Assembly: GCF_900086985.1 (NCBI RefSeq)
Contig: NZ_LT593974.1
Location: forward strand, 3,348,001 to 3,412,000
DNA: 64,000 nt
Direction of reading: 5' to 3'
Source of the DNA: Halomonas sp. HL-93
Lineage (GTDB): Bacteria > Pseudomonadota > Gammaproteobacteria > Pseudomonadales > Halomonadaceae
How positions within the stretch are numbered: the stretch's first letter is position 1; the number at the start of each line of letters is the position of its first letter. A program made the position numbers and the translations under genes. This document shows positions 11,484 through 21,592 of this stretch, in pieces. Under the pieces are notes generated by a model. The model saw only the letters and a list, made by a program, of their open reading frames with translations. It had not been told where the DNA came from and did no database searches.

Positions 11484-12680
11484 TTAAGCGGACCAACGTT
11501 TCAGCCACCCAGCCGCACATTCCCTCGCGCACTGGTCAGCCCATAAAATAGTCTCAAGACTATCGGCACGCCCGTCGATGGGTGTCGATAGCGCCTCTTC
11601 GACCAATCGGCTGATTTCCAGAAAGCCCAGCCTGTGATTTAAAAAGGCATCGACCGCTACCTCATTGGCAGCATTAAGCACCACCGGGGCGAGGCCGCCA
11701 ACGCGCATCGCCTCACGGGCAAGCGGCAAGCACGGGAAACGCACCTCATCCGCCGCCTCAAAGTCCAGCCGCGCCACTTGAAATAGATCCAGCGCTTCGA
11801 CGCCCGCGTCGATGCGCTCAGGCCATGCCAGCCCGTAAGCGATGGGCGTACGCATATCCGGATTGCCTAACTGGGCAAGCACCGAGCCGTCCTGGTAGGC
11901 CGCCATCGAGTGAATCACGCTTTGCGGATGCACAACGATCTGGATCTGATCGGGGCGGGCATCAAACAGCCAGCAAGCCTCAATTAGCTCAAGCCCTTTA
12001 TTCATTAACGTGGCGCTATCCACCGATATCTTGCGTCCCATGGACCAGTTGGGATGTGCACACGCTTGCTCCGGAGTCACCTGGGCGATCGCCGCCTCAC
12101 TCCAGGTGCGAAAAGGCCCACCGGAAGCAGTAAGGAGTAGCTGAGAGATACCGTGTTGTGCCAAGCCACCACGATGTTCGGTGGGTAGACACTGGTAGAT
12201 AGCATTATGTTCGGAATCAATCGGTAACAGTGTCGCCCCCGAGCGCGCCACAGCCTGCATAAATAGCGCGCCGCTCATCACCAGCGCTTCCTTGTTGGCC
12301 AGCAGTACGCGCTTGCCCGCCTCTGCCGCCGCAAGCGAGGGCAGCAAACCCGCCGCTCCTACAATGGCCGCCATGACAATGTCGACGCTGGCATCACGGG
12401 CCACATCACAAAGCGCCTCAGCCCCCACCAGAACCTCGGTGGGCTGATTCGCTCGCCCCAACTCCGCGCGAAGCCAACCGGCATCAGCTTCGTTGGAGAG
12501 GACCGCGACGGCAGGACGAAAGGTGAGGCATTGGGCGAACAGAGCCTCTTTGGAAGTGTGCGCAGTTAGCGCATGGACTTGGTAGCGATCAGGGTGACGT
12601 GCGACCACATCAAGCGTGCTGGTGCCAATCGAGCCGGTAGAGCCCAGCACCGTGACACGCTGAATAGCTAACGACGTCAT
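11484..12680 (-). CDS. dxr: 1-deoxy-D-xylulose 5-phosphate reductoisomerase
   Basis: Second enzyme of the methylerythritol phosphate route to isoprenoids; converts DXP to MEP using NADPH and a divalent metal. The 398-residue protein has the NADPH loop [16 protein letters not shown] near residue 10, [12 protein letters not shown], the metal site [13 protein letters not shown], and ASGGPFR and [16 protein letters not shown]. It overlaps cdsA by 4 nt. The order uppS-cdsA-dxr supplies both the isoprenoid precursor and undecaprenyl diphosphate synthase from one transcript. Confidence 0.97.
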   Translation of the reverse strand: MTSLAIQRVTVLGSTGSIGTSTLDVVARHPDRYQVHALTAHTSKEALFAQCLTFRPAVAVLSNEADAGWLRAELGRANQPTEVLVGAEALCDVARDASVDIVMAAIVGAAGLLPSLAAAEAGKRVLLANKEALVMSGALFMQAVARSGATLLPIDSEHNAIYQCLPTEHRGGLAQHGISQLLLTASGGPFRTWSEAAIAQVTPEQACAHPNWSMGRKISVDSATLMNKGLELIEACWLFDARPDQIQIVVHPQSVIHSMAAYQDGSVLAQLGNPDMRTPIAYGLAWPERIDAGVEALDLFQVARLDFEAADEVRFPCLPLAREAMRVGGLAPVVLNAANEVAVDAFLNHRLGFLEISRLVEEALSTPIDGRADSLETILWADQCARECAAGWLKRWSA

Positions 12681-13483
12681 AGACCCAGCACCTGTAAGTA
12701 AAGTAGCGCAAACAGAGGAATCGCCGCCGTTAGACTATCCACACGATCAAGCACGCCGCCATGCCCCGGCAGCAGTTGGCTGGAATCTTTAATGTTGCGG
12801 TAACGTTTGAGCATGCTCTCAAGCAAATCGCCCAACACGGAAACCAACGTTACCAACAGGGTAATGACCACCAGTAGGACGCTATTAGCAAGCCCCAGCG
12901 AAAGTCCTAGTGAAAACCCTACGGCCAGCAGGGCCGTCGCTGCCATACCACCAAACACGCCTTCCCAGGATTTGCCTGGACTAACGCGAGGAGCCAGCTT
13001 GCGCTTGCCCCAGCGACGCCCGGCAAAGTAGGCCCCAATGTCAGCTGTCCAAACTAGCAGCAACACAAACAGCAGCCATAACGCGCCTATTTCGCGCAGA
13101 AGATTAAAACCGACCCAGCAGGGCAACAGCACCCATAGCCCCATTAATAAGCGCACTAGAGGGGTGTGCCATTGCGACGTTAAGGCCGGGTAGCGAGTGA
13201 CCCAGACAAAATTAACCAGCCAACCCGCTGCGGCCAACCATAGCGGCCACACAGCGAGCACTGCATGGGTGAACCACATCACCAGCATCAAGGCGGCACA
13301 GCCCGCTACAAGTGCTGCACGCTTGAACGGCTGCCTCACGCCTGCCAGGTTGGTCCACTCCCATGCCCCCACCAGCATGAACAAGGCTGTGAAGAGAGCA
13401 AAACTGGCACCTTGCAGACCAAACAAGCCGATCAACACCAAAGGTGCTAGCCAGACGGCGGTTATCACTCGCTGTTTAAGCAC
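12677..13483 (-). CDS. cdsA: Phosphatidate cytidylyltransferase
   Basis: Makes CDP-diacylglycerol from phosphatidic acid and CTP, the branch point for all phospholipids. The 268-residue integral membrane protein has about seven to eight hydrophobic segments and the family signature near residues 220-250 ([13 protein letters not shown] followed by [14 protein letters not shown]), with [12 protein letters not shown] upstream. It overlaps uppS by 8 nt and dxr by 4 nt, so translation is probably coupled along the three genes. Confidence 0.96.
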   Translation of the reverse strand: MLKQRVITAVWLAPLVLIGLFGLQGASFALFTALFMLVGAWEWTNLAGVRQPFKRAALVAGCAALMLVMWFTHAVLAVWPLWLAAAGWLVNFVWVTRYPALTSQWHTPLVRLLMGLWVLLPCWVGFNLLREIGALWLLFVLLLVWTADIGAYFAGRRWGKRKLAPRVSPGKSWEGVFGGMAATALLAVGFSLGLSLGLANSVLLVVITLLVTLVSVLGDLLESMLKRYRNIKDSSQLLPGHGGVLDRVDSLTAAIPLFALLYLQVLGL

Positions 13484-14267
13484 CCTGGGCCTCTAATTGT
13501 TCGTCTGTCATGCCAAAGCGGCGCTGTCGCTGACAAAAGTCATCCAGCGCCTCGTCGAACGCCTCCGCATGAAAGTCGGGCCATAACAGCGGCGAAAAAT
13601 GCAGTTCGGCGTAAGCTAACTGCCAGAGCATAAAATTCGACAGCCGCTGTTCGCCACTCGTGCGGATGCACAAATCTACGGGGGGGACATAGGTGCCGCC
13701 GCCCATAGCTTGATCCATTTGCACTTCATCAATGGCGGACGGAGAGATATCACCTGCGACTGCTTGCTCAGCCAAGCGCCGAGCGGCCTGGGCGATGTCC
13801 CAATGGCCGCCATAGTTCGCCGCAATCACCAGGTGCATACCTGAGTTGTTGGCGGTCAGCGACTCAGCGCGTTGAATTTGCTTTTGAATGGCATGGGAAA
13901 AGCCACGTTGCTCGCCGATAATCGACAAACGGATATTACGCTCGTGAAGTTTTTTAACTTCACGCTTGAGCGCCATCAAAAAAAGCTCCATCAGCGCATT
14001 TACTTCAGCGGCTGGGCGCTTCCAGTTTTCACTCGAGAAGGCGAACAGGCTGAGCGTTTCGACCCCACGCTCGGCCGCACGCTGAATAACCGCCCTGACG
14101 GCCTCTACCCCTGCACGGTGCCCTCGAGCACCTGAAAGACCGCGTGCACGAGCCCAGCGATTATTTCCGTCCATAATAATCGCCACATGGGACGGCACCG
14201 GATCCTGCGCGGCCTCGCGCACGTTGGCATCGTCCGGGCGTTGTCCGGGGAGCTGCGGTGACGTCAT
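13476..14267 (-). CDS. uppS: Undecaprenyl diphosphate synthase
   Basis: Cis-prenyltransferase that builds the C55 lipid carrier used for peptidoglycan and O-antigen. The 263-residue protein carries VAIIMDGNNRWARARGL near residue 28 (the catalytic Asp and phosphate-binding region), GHRAGVEAV, FAFSSENWKRP and the C-terminal IRTSGEQRLSNFMLWQ. It lies 89 nt after frr across a hairpin at 14319-14339 and overlaps cdsA. Length is slightly above the E. coli protein (253). Confidence 0.97.
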   Translation of the reverse strand: MTSPQLPGQRPDDANVREAAQDPVPSHVAIIMDGNNRWARARGLSGARGHRAGVEAVRAVIQRAAERGVETLSLFAFSSENWKRPAAEVNALMELFLMALKREVKKLHERNIRLSIIGEQRGFSHAIQKQIQRAESLTANNSGMHLVIAANYGGHWDIAQAARRLAEQAVAGDISPSAIDEVQMDQAMGGGTYVPPVDLCIRTSGEQRLSNFMLWQLAYAELHFSPLLWPDFHAEAFDEALDDFCQRQRRFGMTDEQLEAQGA

Positions 14268-14318
14268 GAATGCTTACACCAAAGATCAATCATAGAAAAG
14301 CCAATCATGGATGGCTGA

Positions 14319-14339
14319 GCGGGCAGCGCTGCTGCCCGC
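14319..14339 (-). other. Intercistronic hairpin between frr and uppS
   Basis: A perfect 9-bp stem (GCGGGCAGC with GCTGCCCGC) closes a 3-nt loop. On the minus strand no T-run follows, so it is not a standard intrinsic terminator. It may stabilise the upstream mRNA end or reduce read-through into uppS-cdsA-dxr. The role is inferred. Confidence 0.5.
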
Positions 14340-14356
14340 GGCGTGAACAGCCGATC

Positions 14357-14914
14357 TTACACCTGCATCAAATCCTGCTCTTTTGCTGCAAGCGCTTTGT
14401 CAATTTCGGCAATATATTTATCGGTCAGCTTTTGGATCTCGTCCTCACCCTGGCGCTGATCGTCTTCGGTAATGTCTTTATCTTTTAACAGTGACTTAAA
14501 ATCACCGTTGGCGTCGCGGCGGACATTACGTACTGCAACCCGGGCATGTTCAGCTTCGCTGCGCGCTTGCTTGATGTAACCCTTACGCGTTTCTTCCGTC
14601 AGCATCGGCATCGGCACACGAATCACGTTGCCCGCACTGGCCGGATTCAAACCCAGGTCAGACGTCATGATGGCCTTTTCGATTTTCTGCACCATGCTCT
14701 GTTCCCAGGGCGCAATCGTCAGCGTACGCGCATCTTCAACGTTCACTGAAGCCACCTGATTAAGCGGCACCTGTCCGCCGTAATATTCAACGGTTACCGC
14801 ATCTAAAATGCTCGGATGGGCACGCCCGGTACGAATCTTGTTGAAGTTACTATGCAGCGCCTCAACGCTTTTTTTCATGCGAGACTCTGCATCTTTCTGA
14901 ATGTCATTAATCAC
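14357..14914 (-). CDS. frr: Ribosome recycling factor
   Basis: Splits post-termination ribosomes together with EF-G. The 185-residue protein has the exact family length and the typical N-terminus [20 protein letters not shown], then [13 protein letters not shown], and a C-terminal three-helix bundle ending [13 protein letters not shown]. It starts 4 nt after the pyrH stop codon, so the pair is cotranscribed. No anomaly seen. Confidence 0.98.
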   Translation of the reverse strand: MINDIQKDAESRMKKSVEALHSNFNKIRTGRAHPSILDAVTVEYYGGQVPLNQVASVNVEDARTLTIAPWEQSMVQKIEKAIMTSDLGLNPASAGNVIRVPMPMLTEETRKGYIKQARSEAEHARVAVRNVRRDANGDFKSLLKDKDITEDDQRQGEDEIQKLTDKYIAEIDKALAAKEQDLMQV

Positions 14915-14918
14915 GTCG

Positions 14919-15695
14919 TTACCCTCTGTCTATCAGCGTGCCTTCCTTGCCCCCAACTACTAAATTTAGCAGGGCGCCAGGCTTGTTCATATCAAACACC
15001 CGCACCGGCATATCATGGTCACGTACCAGGCAGATAGCGGTCAAATCCATAACACCAAGCTTTTGATCGAGCGCATCATCGTAGGAAAGCTGGTCATACT
15101 TGACGGCGTCTGGGTATTTCACTGGGTCTTTATTGTAAACCCCGTCGACCTTGGTGGCTTTAATTACCACGTCAACATCGACCTCAATTCCTCGCAGGCA
15201 GGCGGCGGAGTCTGTGGTAAAAAACGGATTCCCCGTACCGGCTGAAAACAGCACAACATCGCCCGAAGTAAGATAACGGATTGCTGTGCGCCGGTCATAG
15301 TGCTCGACAACCCCACTCATGGGAATCGCCGACATCACCCGCGAGCGAATATTGGAACGTTCCAGCGCGTCACGCATCGCCAGGGCATTCATCACCGTGG
15401 CAAGCATGCCCATATGATCACCGGTCACGCGGTCCATACCGGCTTCGTTCAACGCCGCACCGCGAAATAAGTTACCGCCACCGATGACGATACCCACTTG
15501 AACGCCAATACCCACTAGCTGGCCAATTTCCAGCGCCATACGATCCAGCACCTTCGGGTCAATACCAAAGTCATGATCCCCCATCAGCGCTTCGCCAGAC
15601 AGCTTAAGTAAAATACGCTTGTATTTTGACTTGGAACCGTCGGTTTTCGATTTGCTAGACAAAGAGGCAAGCGGTTCTTGATCATCGCGCGACAT
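14919..15695 (-). CDS. pyrH: UMP kinase
   Basis: Phosphorylates UMP to UDP in pyrimidine synthesis. The start at 15695 is chosen because AGGAG lies just upstream; it gives 258 residues. The core begins [13 protein letters not shown] and contains [24 protein letters not shown] and the [19 protein letters not shown] region. The first 25 or so residues are a Ser/Lys-rich extension not found in the 241-residue E. coli enzyme; no alternative start codon lies between it and the core. It sits between tsf and frr. Confidence 0.96.
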   Translation of the reverse strand: MSRDDQEPLASLSSKSKTDGSKSKYKRILLKLSGEALMGDHDFGIDPKVLDRMALEIGQLVGIGVQVGIVIGGGNLFRGAALNEAGMDRVTGDHMGMLATVMNALAMRDALERSNIRSRVMSAIPMSGVVEHYDRRTAIRYLTSGDVVLFSAGTGNPFFTTDSAACLRGIEVDVDVVIKATKVDGVYNKDPVKYPDAVKYDQLSYDDALDQKLGVMDLTAICLVRDHDMPVRVFDMNKPGALLNLVVGGKEGTLIDRG

Positions 15696-15818
15696 GGCAA
15701 TTCTCCTAGGGCAGACCTTAGCGCCGACAAGCGGCATCACCCCTTTTATTATGCAGGGGCCGGATACGCGAAGGCGTGCGCTTGCGCGCACGCCAACCTA
15801 CAGCTGGAATCTCTGACC

Positions 15819-16688
15819 TTAGTGACGGCCAGCCTGTTCCATAACTTCTTTAGCGAAGTCGACTTCTTCTTTCTCGATGCCTTCGCCCACTTCAAAGCGA
15901 GTAAAACCAACCACCTCGCCACCGGCCGCTTTTACAAACTCGGCAACCGTCTGGTTGGGGTCTTTGACGAATGGCTGCTCGGTCAGGCTGTTTTCGGCAA
16001 GGTACTTCTTGAGGCGGCCCTGCACCATTTTTTCAGCGATCTGTTCCGGTTTACCGGCCATATCAGGCTGCGCCAGGATAATCGCTTTTTCTTTATCCAG
16101 CTCTTCCTGGGGCATGTTTTCCGGATGGGCAACCGAAGGATTGATGGCGGCTACGTGCATGGCAACATCCTTTGCCACCTCGGCATCGCCACCCTTAAGA
16201 ACGGTCAACACGCCAATACGGCCACCATGAACGTACTCACCAACCGTGCCACCGTCAGCGGCATCGACGACAACCGCACGACGCACGCCAATGTTCTCGC
16301 CGATTTTCTGTACCAACTGCTCACGAGCGGTCTCAAGATCGCCGGCCATCACAGCGGCAACGTCTTCGCTTTTAGCGGCGAAGAAGGCGTCGGCAATTTT
16401 GTCGGCAAACGCAATGAAGTTGTCATCGCGAGCCACAAAGTCGGTCTCGGAGTTGATTTCCACCATGACGCCGTAGCTGCCGTTGTCGGCAACGCGGGTC
16501 ACGACGGCACCTTCCGCAGCGGTGCGGCCGGCTTTTTTCGCGGCTTTTAGGCCCGAGCTCTTACGCAGGTTTTCGATCGCAACCTCGATGTCACCACCTG
16601 CTTCGGTGAGTGCTTTTTTACACTCCATCATGCCCAAGCCGGTACGTTCGCGAAGTTCTTTAACCTGAGAGGCGCTGATAGCTGCCAT
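15819..16688 (-). CDS. tsf: Translation elongation factor Ts
   Basis: Guanine nucleotide exchange factor for EF-Tu. The 289-residue protein has the N-terminal UBA-like signature [20 protein letters not shown], the core sequence [16 protein letters not shown] that contacts EF-Tu, and a C-terminal module with [17 protein letters not shown]. It is 217 nt after rpsB across a terminator-like hairpin, so its level relative to S2 may be set by partial read-through. Length matches the family (283 in E. coli). Confidence 0.98.
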   Translation of the reverse strand: MAAISASQVKELRERTGLGMMECKKALTEAGGDIEVAIENLRKSSGLKAAKKAGRTAAEGAVVTRVADNGSYGVMVEINSETDFVARDDNFIAFADKIADAFFAAKSEDVAAVMAGDLETAREQLVQKIGENIGVRRAVVVDAADGGTVGEYVHGGRIGVLTVLKGGDAEVAKDVAMHVAAINPSVAHPENMPQEELDKEKAIILAQPDMAGKPEQIAEKMVQGRLKKYLAENSLTEQPFVKDPNQTVAEFVKAAGGEVVGFTRFEVGEGIEKEEVDFAKEVMEQAGRH

Positions 16689-16838
16689 GAGATTTCACCT
16701 CTGAAATGGTTCTAGCTGAGAGTTAAACACCTACAGAGCATAACGACGGTAAATGACCGAATTATCTCACTCTGCATGGCGCTGCCAACGTTGATGTCGG
16801 CCCAAGACTGCCCACTCCAAGCATTCACCCAAAGCGGG

Positions 16839-16862
16839 AAAAAGGGGGCCCAGGCCCCCTCT
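16839..16862 (-). terminator. Terminator/attenuator between rpsB and tsf
   Basis: On the minus strand an 8-bp GC-rich stem (AGGGGGCC with GGCCCCCT, 2-nt loop as written) is followed directly by TTTTT. It lies 46 nt past the rpsB stop and before tsf. In other gammaproteobacteria rpsB and tsf form one operon, so partial termination is more likely than a full stop. Confidence 0.75.
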
Positions 16863-16905
16863 TAAGTGATACGGCACCAGCAACGATACCGCATCGGCCA
16901 CCGGC

Positions 16906-17661
16906 TTACTCGGCGGCAGCGCTGCTGTCGGCGTCAGCGGCTTCTTCAGTTTCTGTCACTTCGACAAACTCGTCGGGGCGACCTTCTTTAGAACGACCAC
17001 AGGCATCGGCAATCGCTTTTACGTAAATCTGGATAGCGCGGATGGAATCATCGTTGCCTGGAATCACGTAATCAACGCCATCGGGGTTGGAGTTGGTATC
17101 CACCACGCCGATAACCGGAATGCCCAGCTTGTTGGCTTCGTTGATCGCGATACGCTCGTGGTCAACGTCAATCACGAACATGGCATCCGGCAGGCCGCCC
17201 ATGTTCTTGATACCACCAATAGAGCGCTCAAGCTTGTCCTGCTCACGCGTCGCCATCAAGACTTCTTTCTTAGTCAGCTTTTCGAACGTGCCGTCTTCGC
17301 GCATGGTTTCTAGCTCACGCAGACGCTTGATGGACTGACGAATGGTCTTGAAGTTGGTCAGCATGCCACCCAACCAGCGATGGTTGACGAACGGCTGGCT
17401 AACGCGATTGGCTTCTTCTTTAATAATCTTGCTAGCGCTGCGCTTGGTGCCAACAAACAAAATTTTGTTGTTGGATGCCGCCATCTTCTCGACCACGTCG
17501 ATCGCTTCATTAAGCGCCGGCAGTGTGTGCTCAAGGTTGATGATGTGAATCTTGTTGCGCGCGCCGAAGATAAACTTGCCCATCTTCGGATTCCAGTACT
17601 TGGTCTGGTGGCCGAAGTGAGCGCCTGCTTTGAGCAGGTCACGCATATTAACGTGAGACAT
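16906..17661 (-). CDS. rpsB: 30S ribosomal protein S2
   Basis: Small-subunit protein needed for S1 binding. The 251-residue protein begins [20 protein letters not shown] and includes [34 protein letters not shown] and the C-terminal [15 protein letters not shown]. Its tail is Glu/Ala rich. It opens the long minus-strand cluster. A probable promoter is about 255 nt upstream, leaving a long leader, and a terminator-like hairpin separates it from tsf. Confidence 0.98.
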   Translation of the reverse strand: MSHVNMRDLLKAGAHFGHQTKYWNPKMGKFIFGARNKIHIINLEHTLPALNEAIDVVEKMAASNNKILFVGTKRSASKIIKEEANRVSQPFVNHRWLGGMLTNFKTIRQSIKRLRELETMREDGTFEKLTKKEVLMATREQDKLERSIGGIKNMGGLPDAMFVIDVDHERIAINEANKLGIPVIGVVDTNSNPDGVDYVIPGNDDSIRAIQIYVKAIADACGRSKEGRPDEFVEVTETEEAADADSSAAAE

Positions 17662-17916
17662 GGTAAAACTCCTGAAACTCGGGTTAGGCCTCCACGCACC
17701 CCATGGATCCGACCATTGACAGCGTTAGACGCTGCCAGCGGCACCCGGGACCATGTGCCGGTGCATGTGTGTTTTCAAGGCTTGCTGTTCAATACCGCAA
17801 GGTTACCCGCCCGTAAGCGGCGCAATGCCTGCGGTGCCGTGATAACGCTTTGATGCTTCTTCAACCTCGACAACCTGAAGATTGCAGCGGATGACGATTG
17901 CAGGAAAGCGCGCGGC
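17662..17916 (-). promoter_or_regulatory. Probable rpsB leader RNA (long 5' UTR)
   Basis: This stretch between the predicted rpsB promoter and the S2 start holds no convincing gene; together with the promoter and the start of map it forms a 352-nt gap (17662-18013). A long structured leader that binds S2 and represses rpsB-tsf is known in gammaproteobacteria. Several short inverted repeats are visible, but I did not fold the RNA, so the assignment rests on position and length. Confidence 0.45.
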
Positions 17917-17945
17917 TTTATACCATAGATCATCGTTAAGATGAA
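17917..17945 (-). promoter_or_regulatory. Predicted rpsB promoter
   Basis: On the minus strand a TATAAA box (17917-17922) lies 17 bp downstream of TTCATC (17940-17945), a partial match to the -35 consensus. The base run just after the -10 box is GCCGCGCGC, a GC-rich discriminator of the kind associated with stringent (ppGpp) control of ribosomal operons. Prediction from sequence only. Confidence 0.5.
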
Positions 17946-18013
17946 GCCGTCATCCGTTCAGCGGGCCTTTTATTGCCGCTCAACTTGCCATTCTGAGTCA
18001 ACATCGAGAATCC

Positions 18014-18805
18014 ATGAACGTTCCCATTAAAACGCCTTCTGAAATCGACAAAATGCGCAACGCTGGTCGCCAGGCGGCCAGCGTCATCGAGATGATCACC
18101 CCCCACGTCCAGGCGGGCATCAGCACCGGCGAAATCGACCGGTTGTGTCATGAGTATATCGTCAACGAGCTAGGCTCCACCCCTGCTCCCCTTAACTACC
18201 ACGGCTTCCCTAAAGCGACCTGCACGTCGATCAACCACGTGGTTTGTCATGGCATTCCCGACGACGCCAAAAAGCTCAAAAAAGGCGACATCATGAACTT
18301 AGATATCACTGTGCGGACGGCCGACGGCTACCACGGTGACTCCAGCGTGATGTTCGTGATCGGCGACACTATTCAAGGCGAACGGCTGTGCCGCATTACC
18401 CAGGAATGCCTGTATAAAAGCATTGAGCTTGTCAAGCCAGGCGTGCGCCTTTCTGAACTTGCCCGCGTGATTCAAAAGCACGCCGAAACCAGCGGTTACT
18501 CCGTCGTCCGCGACTTCTGTGGCCACGGGATCGGGGCTGAATTTCACGAAGATCCCCAGTTCCTGCATTACGACGGCTACGCACCGGGGGCTGACATTAG
18601 CCTTGAAGCAGGCATGTGTTTCACCATCGAGCCAATGATTAACGTTGGCGACTACAAAACCAAGGTGTTGCGCGACGGCTGGACGGCGATCACCAAAGAC
18701 CGCAGCCTGTCGGCGCAGTGGGAGCACACGCTATTGGTCACCGACACCGGCGTTGACGTGCTGACCGCACGCAGCGACGAAGACTTCAGCTTTCTTGATC
18801 GCTGA
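18014..18805 (+). CDS. map: Methionine aminopeptidase, type I
   Basis: Removes the initiator Met from nascent proteins. The 263-residue enzyme shows the metal ligands in order: the Asp pair in DITVRTADGYHGDSS, His in FCGHGIGAEFHEDP, Glu in FTIEPM and Glu in QWEHTLLVTD; the substrate His lies in NHVVCHGIPDD. It diverges from rpsB, as in E. coli, and its stop codon overlaps the glnD start by one base. Length equals that of E. coli Map (264). Confidence 0.98.
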   Translation: MNVPIKTPSEIDKMRNAGRQAASVIEMITPHVQAGISTGEIDRLCHEYIVNELGSTPAPLNYHGFPKATCTSINHVVCHGIPDDAKKLKKGDIMNLDITVRTADGYHGDSSVMFVIGDTIQGERLCRITQECLYKSIELVKPGVRLSELARVIQKHAETSGYSVVRDFCGHGIGAEFHEDPQFLHYDGYAPGADISLEAGMCFTIEPMINVGDYKTKVLRDGWTAITKDRSLSAQWEHTLLVTDTGVDVLTARSDEDFSFLDR

Positions 18806-21480
18806 TGCTACTCCACCACTACCGGTTTGAACCGGACACCACTCTGTTTGATCTTGAGCTGTTTCGCACAGAGCTCGCCGGCTCACGCTCGCCGATTGCG
18901 CCGTTTAAAGCAGCGCTTGGGGAAATCCAGACGCGTTTGGACGATCGATTTCGCGCCGGCGCCGATATTCGCGACCTGGTGCGCGGCCGCGCTTGGTATT
19001 TAGACCAGTTGCTGTCCATCGCCTGGGAACAGCACGACTGGCCCGACGACAGCGTTGCTCTGGTCGCCGTGGGCGGTTACGGCCGCGGCGAACTGCACCC
19101 GCACTCGGACATCGACCTGCTATTACTGCTTGAGCACGACGATGACAGCCCCTACCGGGAACCGCTGACTGCTTTTATTACCTTCCTGTGGGATATTGGC
19201 CTGGAAATCGGCCACAGCGTACGCTCGCTTAATGACTGCGAGCGCGAAGCGGCCGCCGACGTCACGGTGATCACCAATCTGCTTGAATCGCGCCTGATTG
19301 CCGGCCCGGAATCGCTGCGCGACCAGATGCGCGAGCGATTGAGCGCCGAGCACATATGGCCCGCGGACCGTTTCTTCGAAGCCAAGTGGCAGGAGCAGAT
19401 TGCGCGTCATTACCGTTACAACAACTCCGAATACCACCTGGAGCCGAACCTCAAAAGCTCTCCCGGCGGGCTGCGCGACATCCAGATGATCGGCTGGGTG
19501 GCCAAGCGCCACTTCGGCACCGAGCAGTACACCGACATCGTCGCCAACGGCTTTATGAACGATGCCGAACTGCGCATTTTAAGTCAGGGCCAAGCCTTTT
19601 TATGGCAGGTCCGCTACGCGCTACACATGCTCACCGACCGCGCCGAAGACCGCCTGCTGTTTGACCACCAGCGCACCATTGCCGAGATGTTTGGCTTTCG
19701 CGATACCCCCGAGCGCTTGGCGGTTGAGCAATTTATGAAGCGCTACTACCGGCATGTCACCGCACTTGCGGGCCTTAACGACATGCTGCTCCAGCACTTC
19801 GATGAAGTCATTTTACGCGGCAAAGAGGCGCTGGAAACGGTCAAGCTCAACGAGCGCTTTGAAACCAAGGGCGGCTATATTCAGGTGCGTTCGCGCAACC
19901 TGTTTCGCGAACAGCCAGCGGCCATGCTGGAACTGTTTTTACTGATGGCCAAGCACCCTGAAATCGAAGGCGTACGGGCCGACACCATCCGCCTAATTCG
20001 CGACCATCGTCACCAAATCGATGATCACTACCGGGACGAACCGCGCCATCAACGGCTGTTTATGGCCATCATGCGCGCACCGGGCAACGTACCTCGCCAG
20101 CTGCGGCGCATGAACCGCTACGGCATCCTCGGCAAATACCTCCCCGAGTTTGGCCGCGCGGTGGGCCTCATGCAGCATGATCTATTTCATATTTATACCG
20201 TGGATGCCCACACCCTGCGGCTGCTCAAGTTTTTGCACGGCTTCCGCAAACCCGACGCAAAAGACGACTTCCCGGTCGCGGCTGCATTGATGCAGCAGCT
20301 GCCTAAATTGGACCTGCTATGGATCACGGGCCTGTTTCACGATATCGGCAAGGGGCGCGGCGGCGACCACTCAGAAATCGGCGCCCGCGACGTCGAACAG
20401 TTTTGCCAGCGCCACCATGTTCCCCAGCACGACACCAAGCTCGTGAGCTGGCTGGTCGAGCATCACCTATTGATGTCAATGACCGCCCAAAAACGCGACA
20501 TCAGCGACCCGGACGTGATTCGTGACTTTGCCATGGAGGTGCGCACCGAAACACGGCTGGACTATCTTTACGTTTTGACCGTCGCCGATATCAACGCCAC
20601 TAACCCGACGCTTTGGAACGGCTGGCGGGCATCTCTTTTGCGTCAGCTGCACGCTGAAACCAAACGCGCCCTGCGGCGCGGGCTGAAGAACCCACCCGAC
20701 CGCGACGACTGGGTGCGCGAAACGCGCACAGAAGCACGCTCGCTGCTACAAACGATTGGCATTGATGAAGCTGATATTGACCGGCTATGGGAATCGCTCG
20801 GCGAAGACTATTTCCTACAGTACGCACCCAGCGAAATCGTCTGGCAAACCCAGGGGATTCTTGCCCACCAGCCATCCCCACTGCCGCTGGTATTGATCAG
20901 CGCGCCCACGGCCGATATGGCCGAAGGCGGCACCAAGGTGTTTATCCACACCCGCTCGGTAGACGACCTGTTCGCGGCCACCGCCGCCGCCATGGAGCAG
21001 TTGGGGTTGTCGATTCACGACGCTCGCATTGCCACCTCAAACAACGACTGGACGCTCAATACCTTTATCGTGCTGGACAATCTGGGCCAGCCGATTCGCG
21101 ACTCAGCGCGTATTGAAGAAATGCGTCAGCACCTGGTGGAAGAGTTGGACGACCCCGACGACTACCCCAATATCGTCACTCGGCACACGCCGCGCCAGCT
21201 CAAGCACTTCCGGGTCGCCACCGAGGTATTGATTGAGCAGGACCCCGCCAACGCCCGCACCCTGCTAGAGCTTAGCGCGCCGGACCGGCCGGGGCTTTTG
21301 GCACGCGTCGGGCGCATCTTTATGGAGCAGGATATTGCCCTATCAGCGGCCAAAATCGCCACCCTGGGCGAACGCGTTGAAGACGTGTTCTTTATCACCA
21401 CCAAGGCGGGCGAGCCGCTCACCGACCCCGACCGCCAACAACAACTGCGCGAACGCTTGATTGAGGTGCTGGGGGTTTAA
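18805..21480 (+). CDS. glnD: [Protein-PII] uridylyltransferase/uridylyl-removing enzyme
   Basis: Glutamine sensor that adds UMP to PII proteins or removes it, controlling nitrogen assimilation. The 891-residue protein has the nucleotidyltransferase motif GGYGRGELHPHSDIDLLLL near residue 90, an HD hydrolase domain (GLFHDIGKGRGGDHSEIG near 512) and two C-terminal ACT domains (about 700-780 and 810-890; DRPGLLARVGRIF in the second). It starts within the map stop codon. Length matches E. coli GlnD (890). Confidence 0.97.
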   Translation: MLLHHYRFEPDTTLFDLELFRTELAGSRSPIAPFKAALGEIQTRLDDRFRAGADIRDLVRGRAWYLDQLLSIAWEQHDWPDDSVALVAVGGYGRGELHPHSDIDLLLLLEHDDDSPYREPLTAFITFLWDIGLEIGHSVRSLNDCEREAAADVTVITNLLESRLIAGPESLRDQMRERLSAEHIWPADRFFEAKWQEQIARHYRYNNSEYHLEPNLKSSPGGLRDIQMIGWVAKRHFGTEQYTDIVANGFMNDAELRILSQGQAFLWQVRYALHMLTDRAEDRLLFDHQRTIAEMFGFRDTPERLAVEQFMKRYYRHVTALAGLNDMLLQHFDEVILRGKEALETVKLNERFETKGGYIQVRSRNLFREQPAAMLELFLLMAKHPEIEGVRADTIRLIRDHRHQIDDHYRDEPRHQRLFMAIMRAPGNVPRQLRRMNRYGILGKYLPEFGRAVGLMQHDLFHIYTVDAHTLRLLKFLHGFRKPDAKDDFPVAAALMQQLPKLDLLWITGLFHDIGKGRGGDHSEIGARDVEQFCQRHHVPQHDTKLVSWLVEHHLLMSMTAQKRDISDPDVIRDFAMEVRTETRLDYLYVLTVADINATNPTLWNGWRASLLRQLHAETKRALRRGLKNPPDRDDWVRETRTEARSLLQTIGIDEADIDRLWESLGEDYFLQYAPSEIVWQTQGILAHQPSPLPLVLISAPTADMAEGGTKVFIHTRSVDDLFAATAAAMEQLGLSIHDARIATSNNDWTLNTFIVLDNLGQPIRDSARIEEMRQHLVEELDDPDDYPNIVTRHTPRQLKHFRVATEVLIEQDPANARTLLELSAPDRPGLLARVGRIFMEQDIALSAAKIATLGERVEDVFFITTKAGEPLTDPDRQQQLRERLIEVLGV

Positions 21481-21486
21481 ACCCCC
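21471..21486. other. Perfect palindrome at the glnD stop codon
   Basis: GGGGGTTTAAACCCCC is a 16-bp perfect palindrome containing the TAA stop of glnD. In RNA it could form a 6-bp stem with a TTAA loop. No T-run follows, so it is at best a weak terminator or stabilising hairpin before dapC. Confidence 0.3.
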
Positions 21487-21592
21487 TCATCGCTCCGGTG
21501 GATTTGAGCCGACAGCGGCGCTTGCCTATAATCGTCGGCTACTTACGCGACACGACGCCTTCAACCACGCCAGCACGGCGTTCTGGATATTC

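Noticed and set aside
15678..16550. 290-codon plus-strand frame opposite tsf and the pyrH start
   Set aside because: Antisense to certain EF-Ts sequence, with low-complexity Phe-rich content and no family match.
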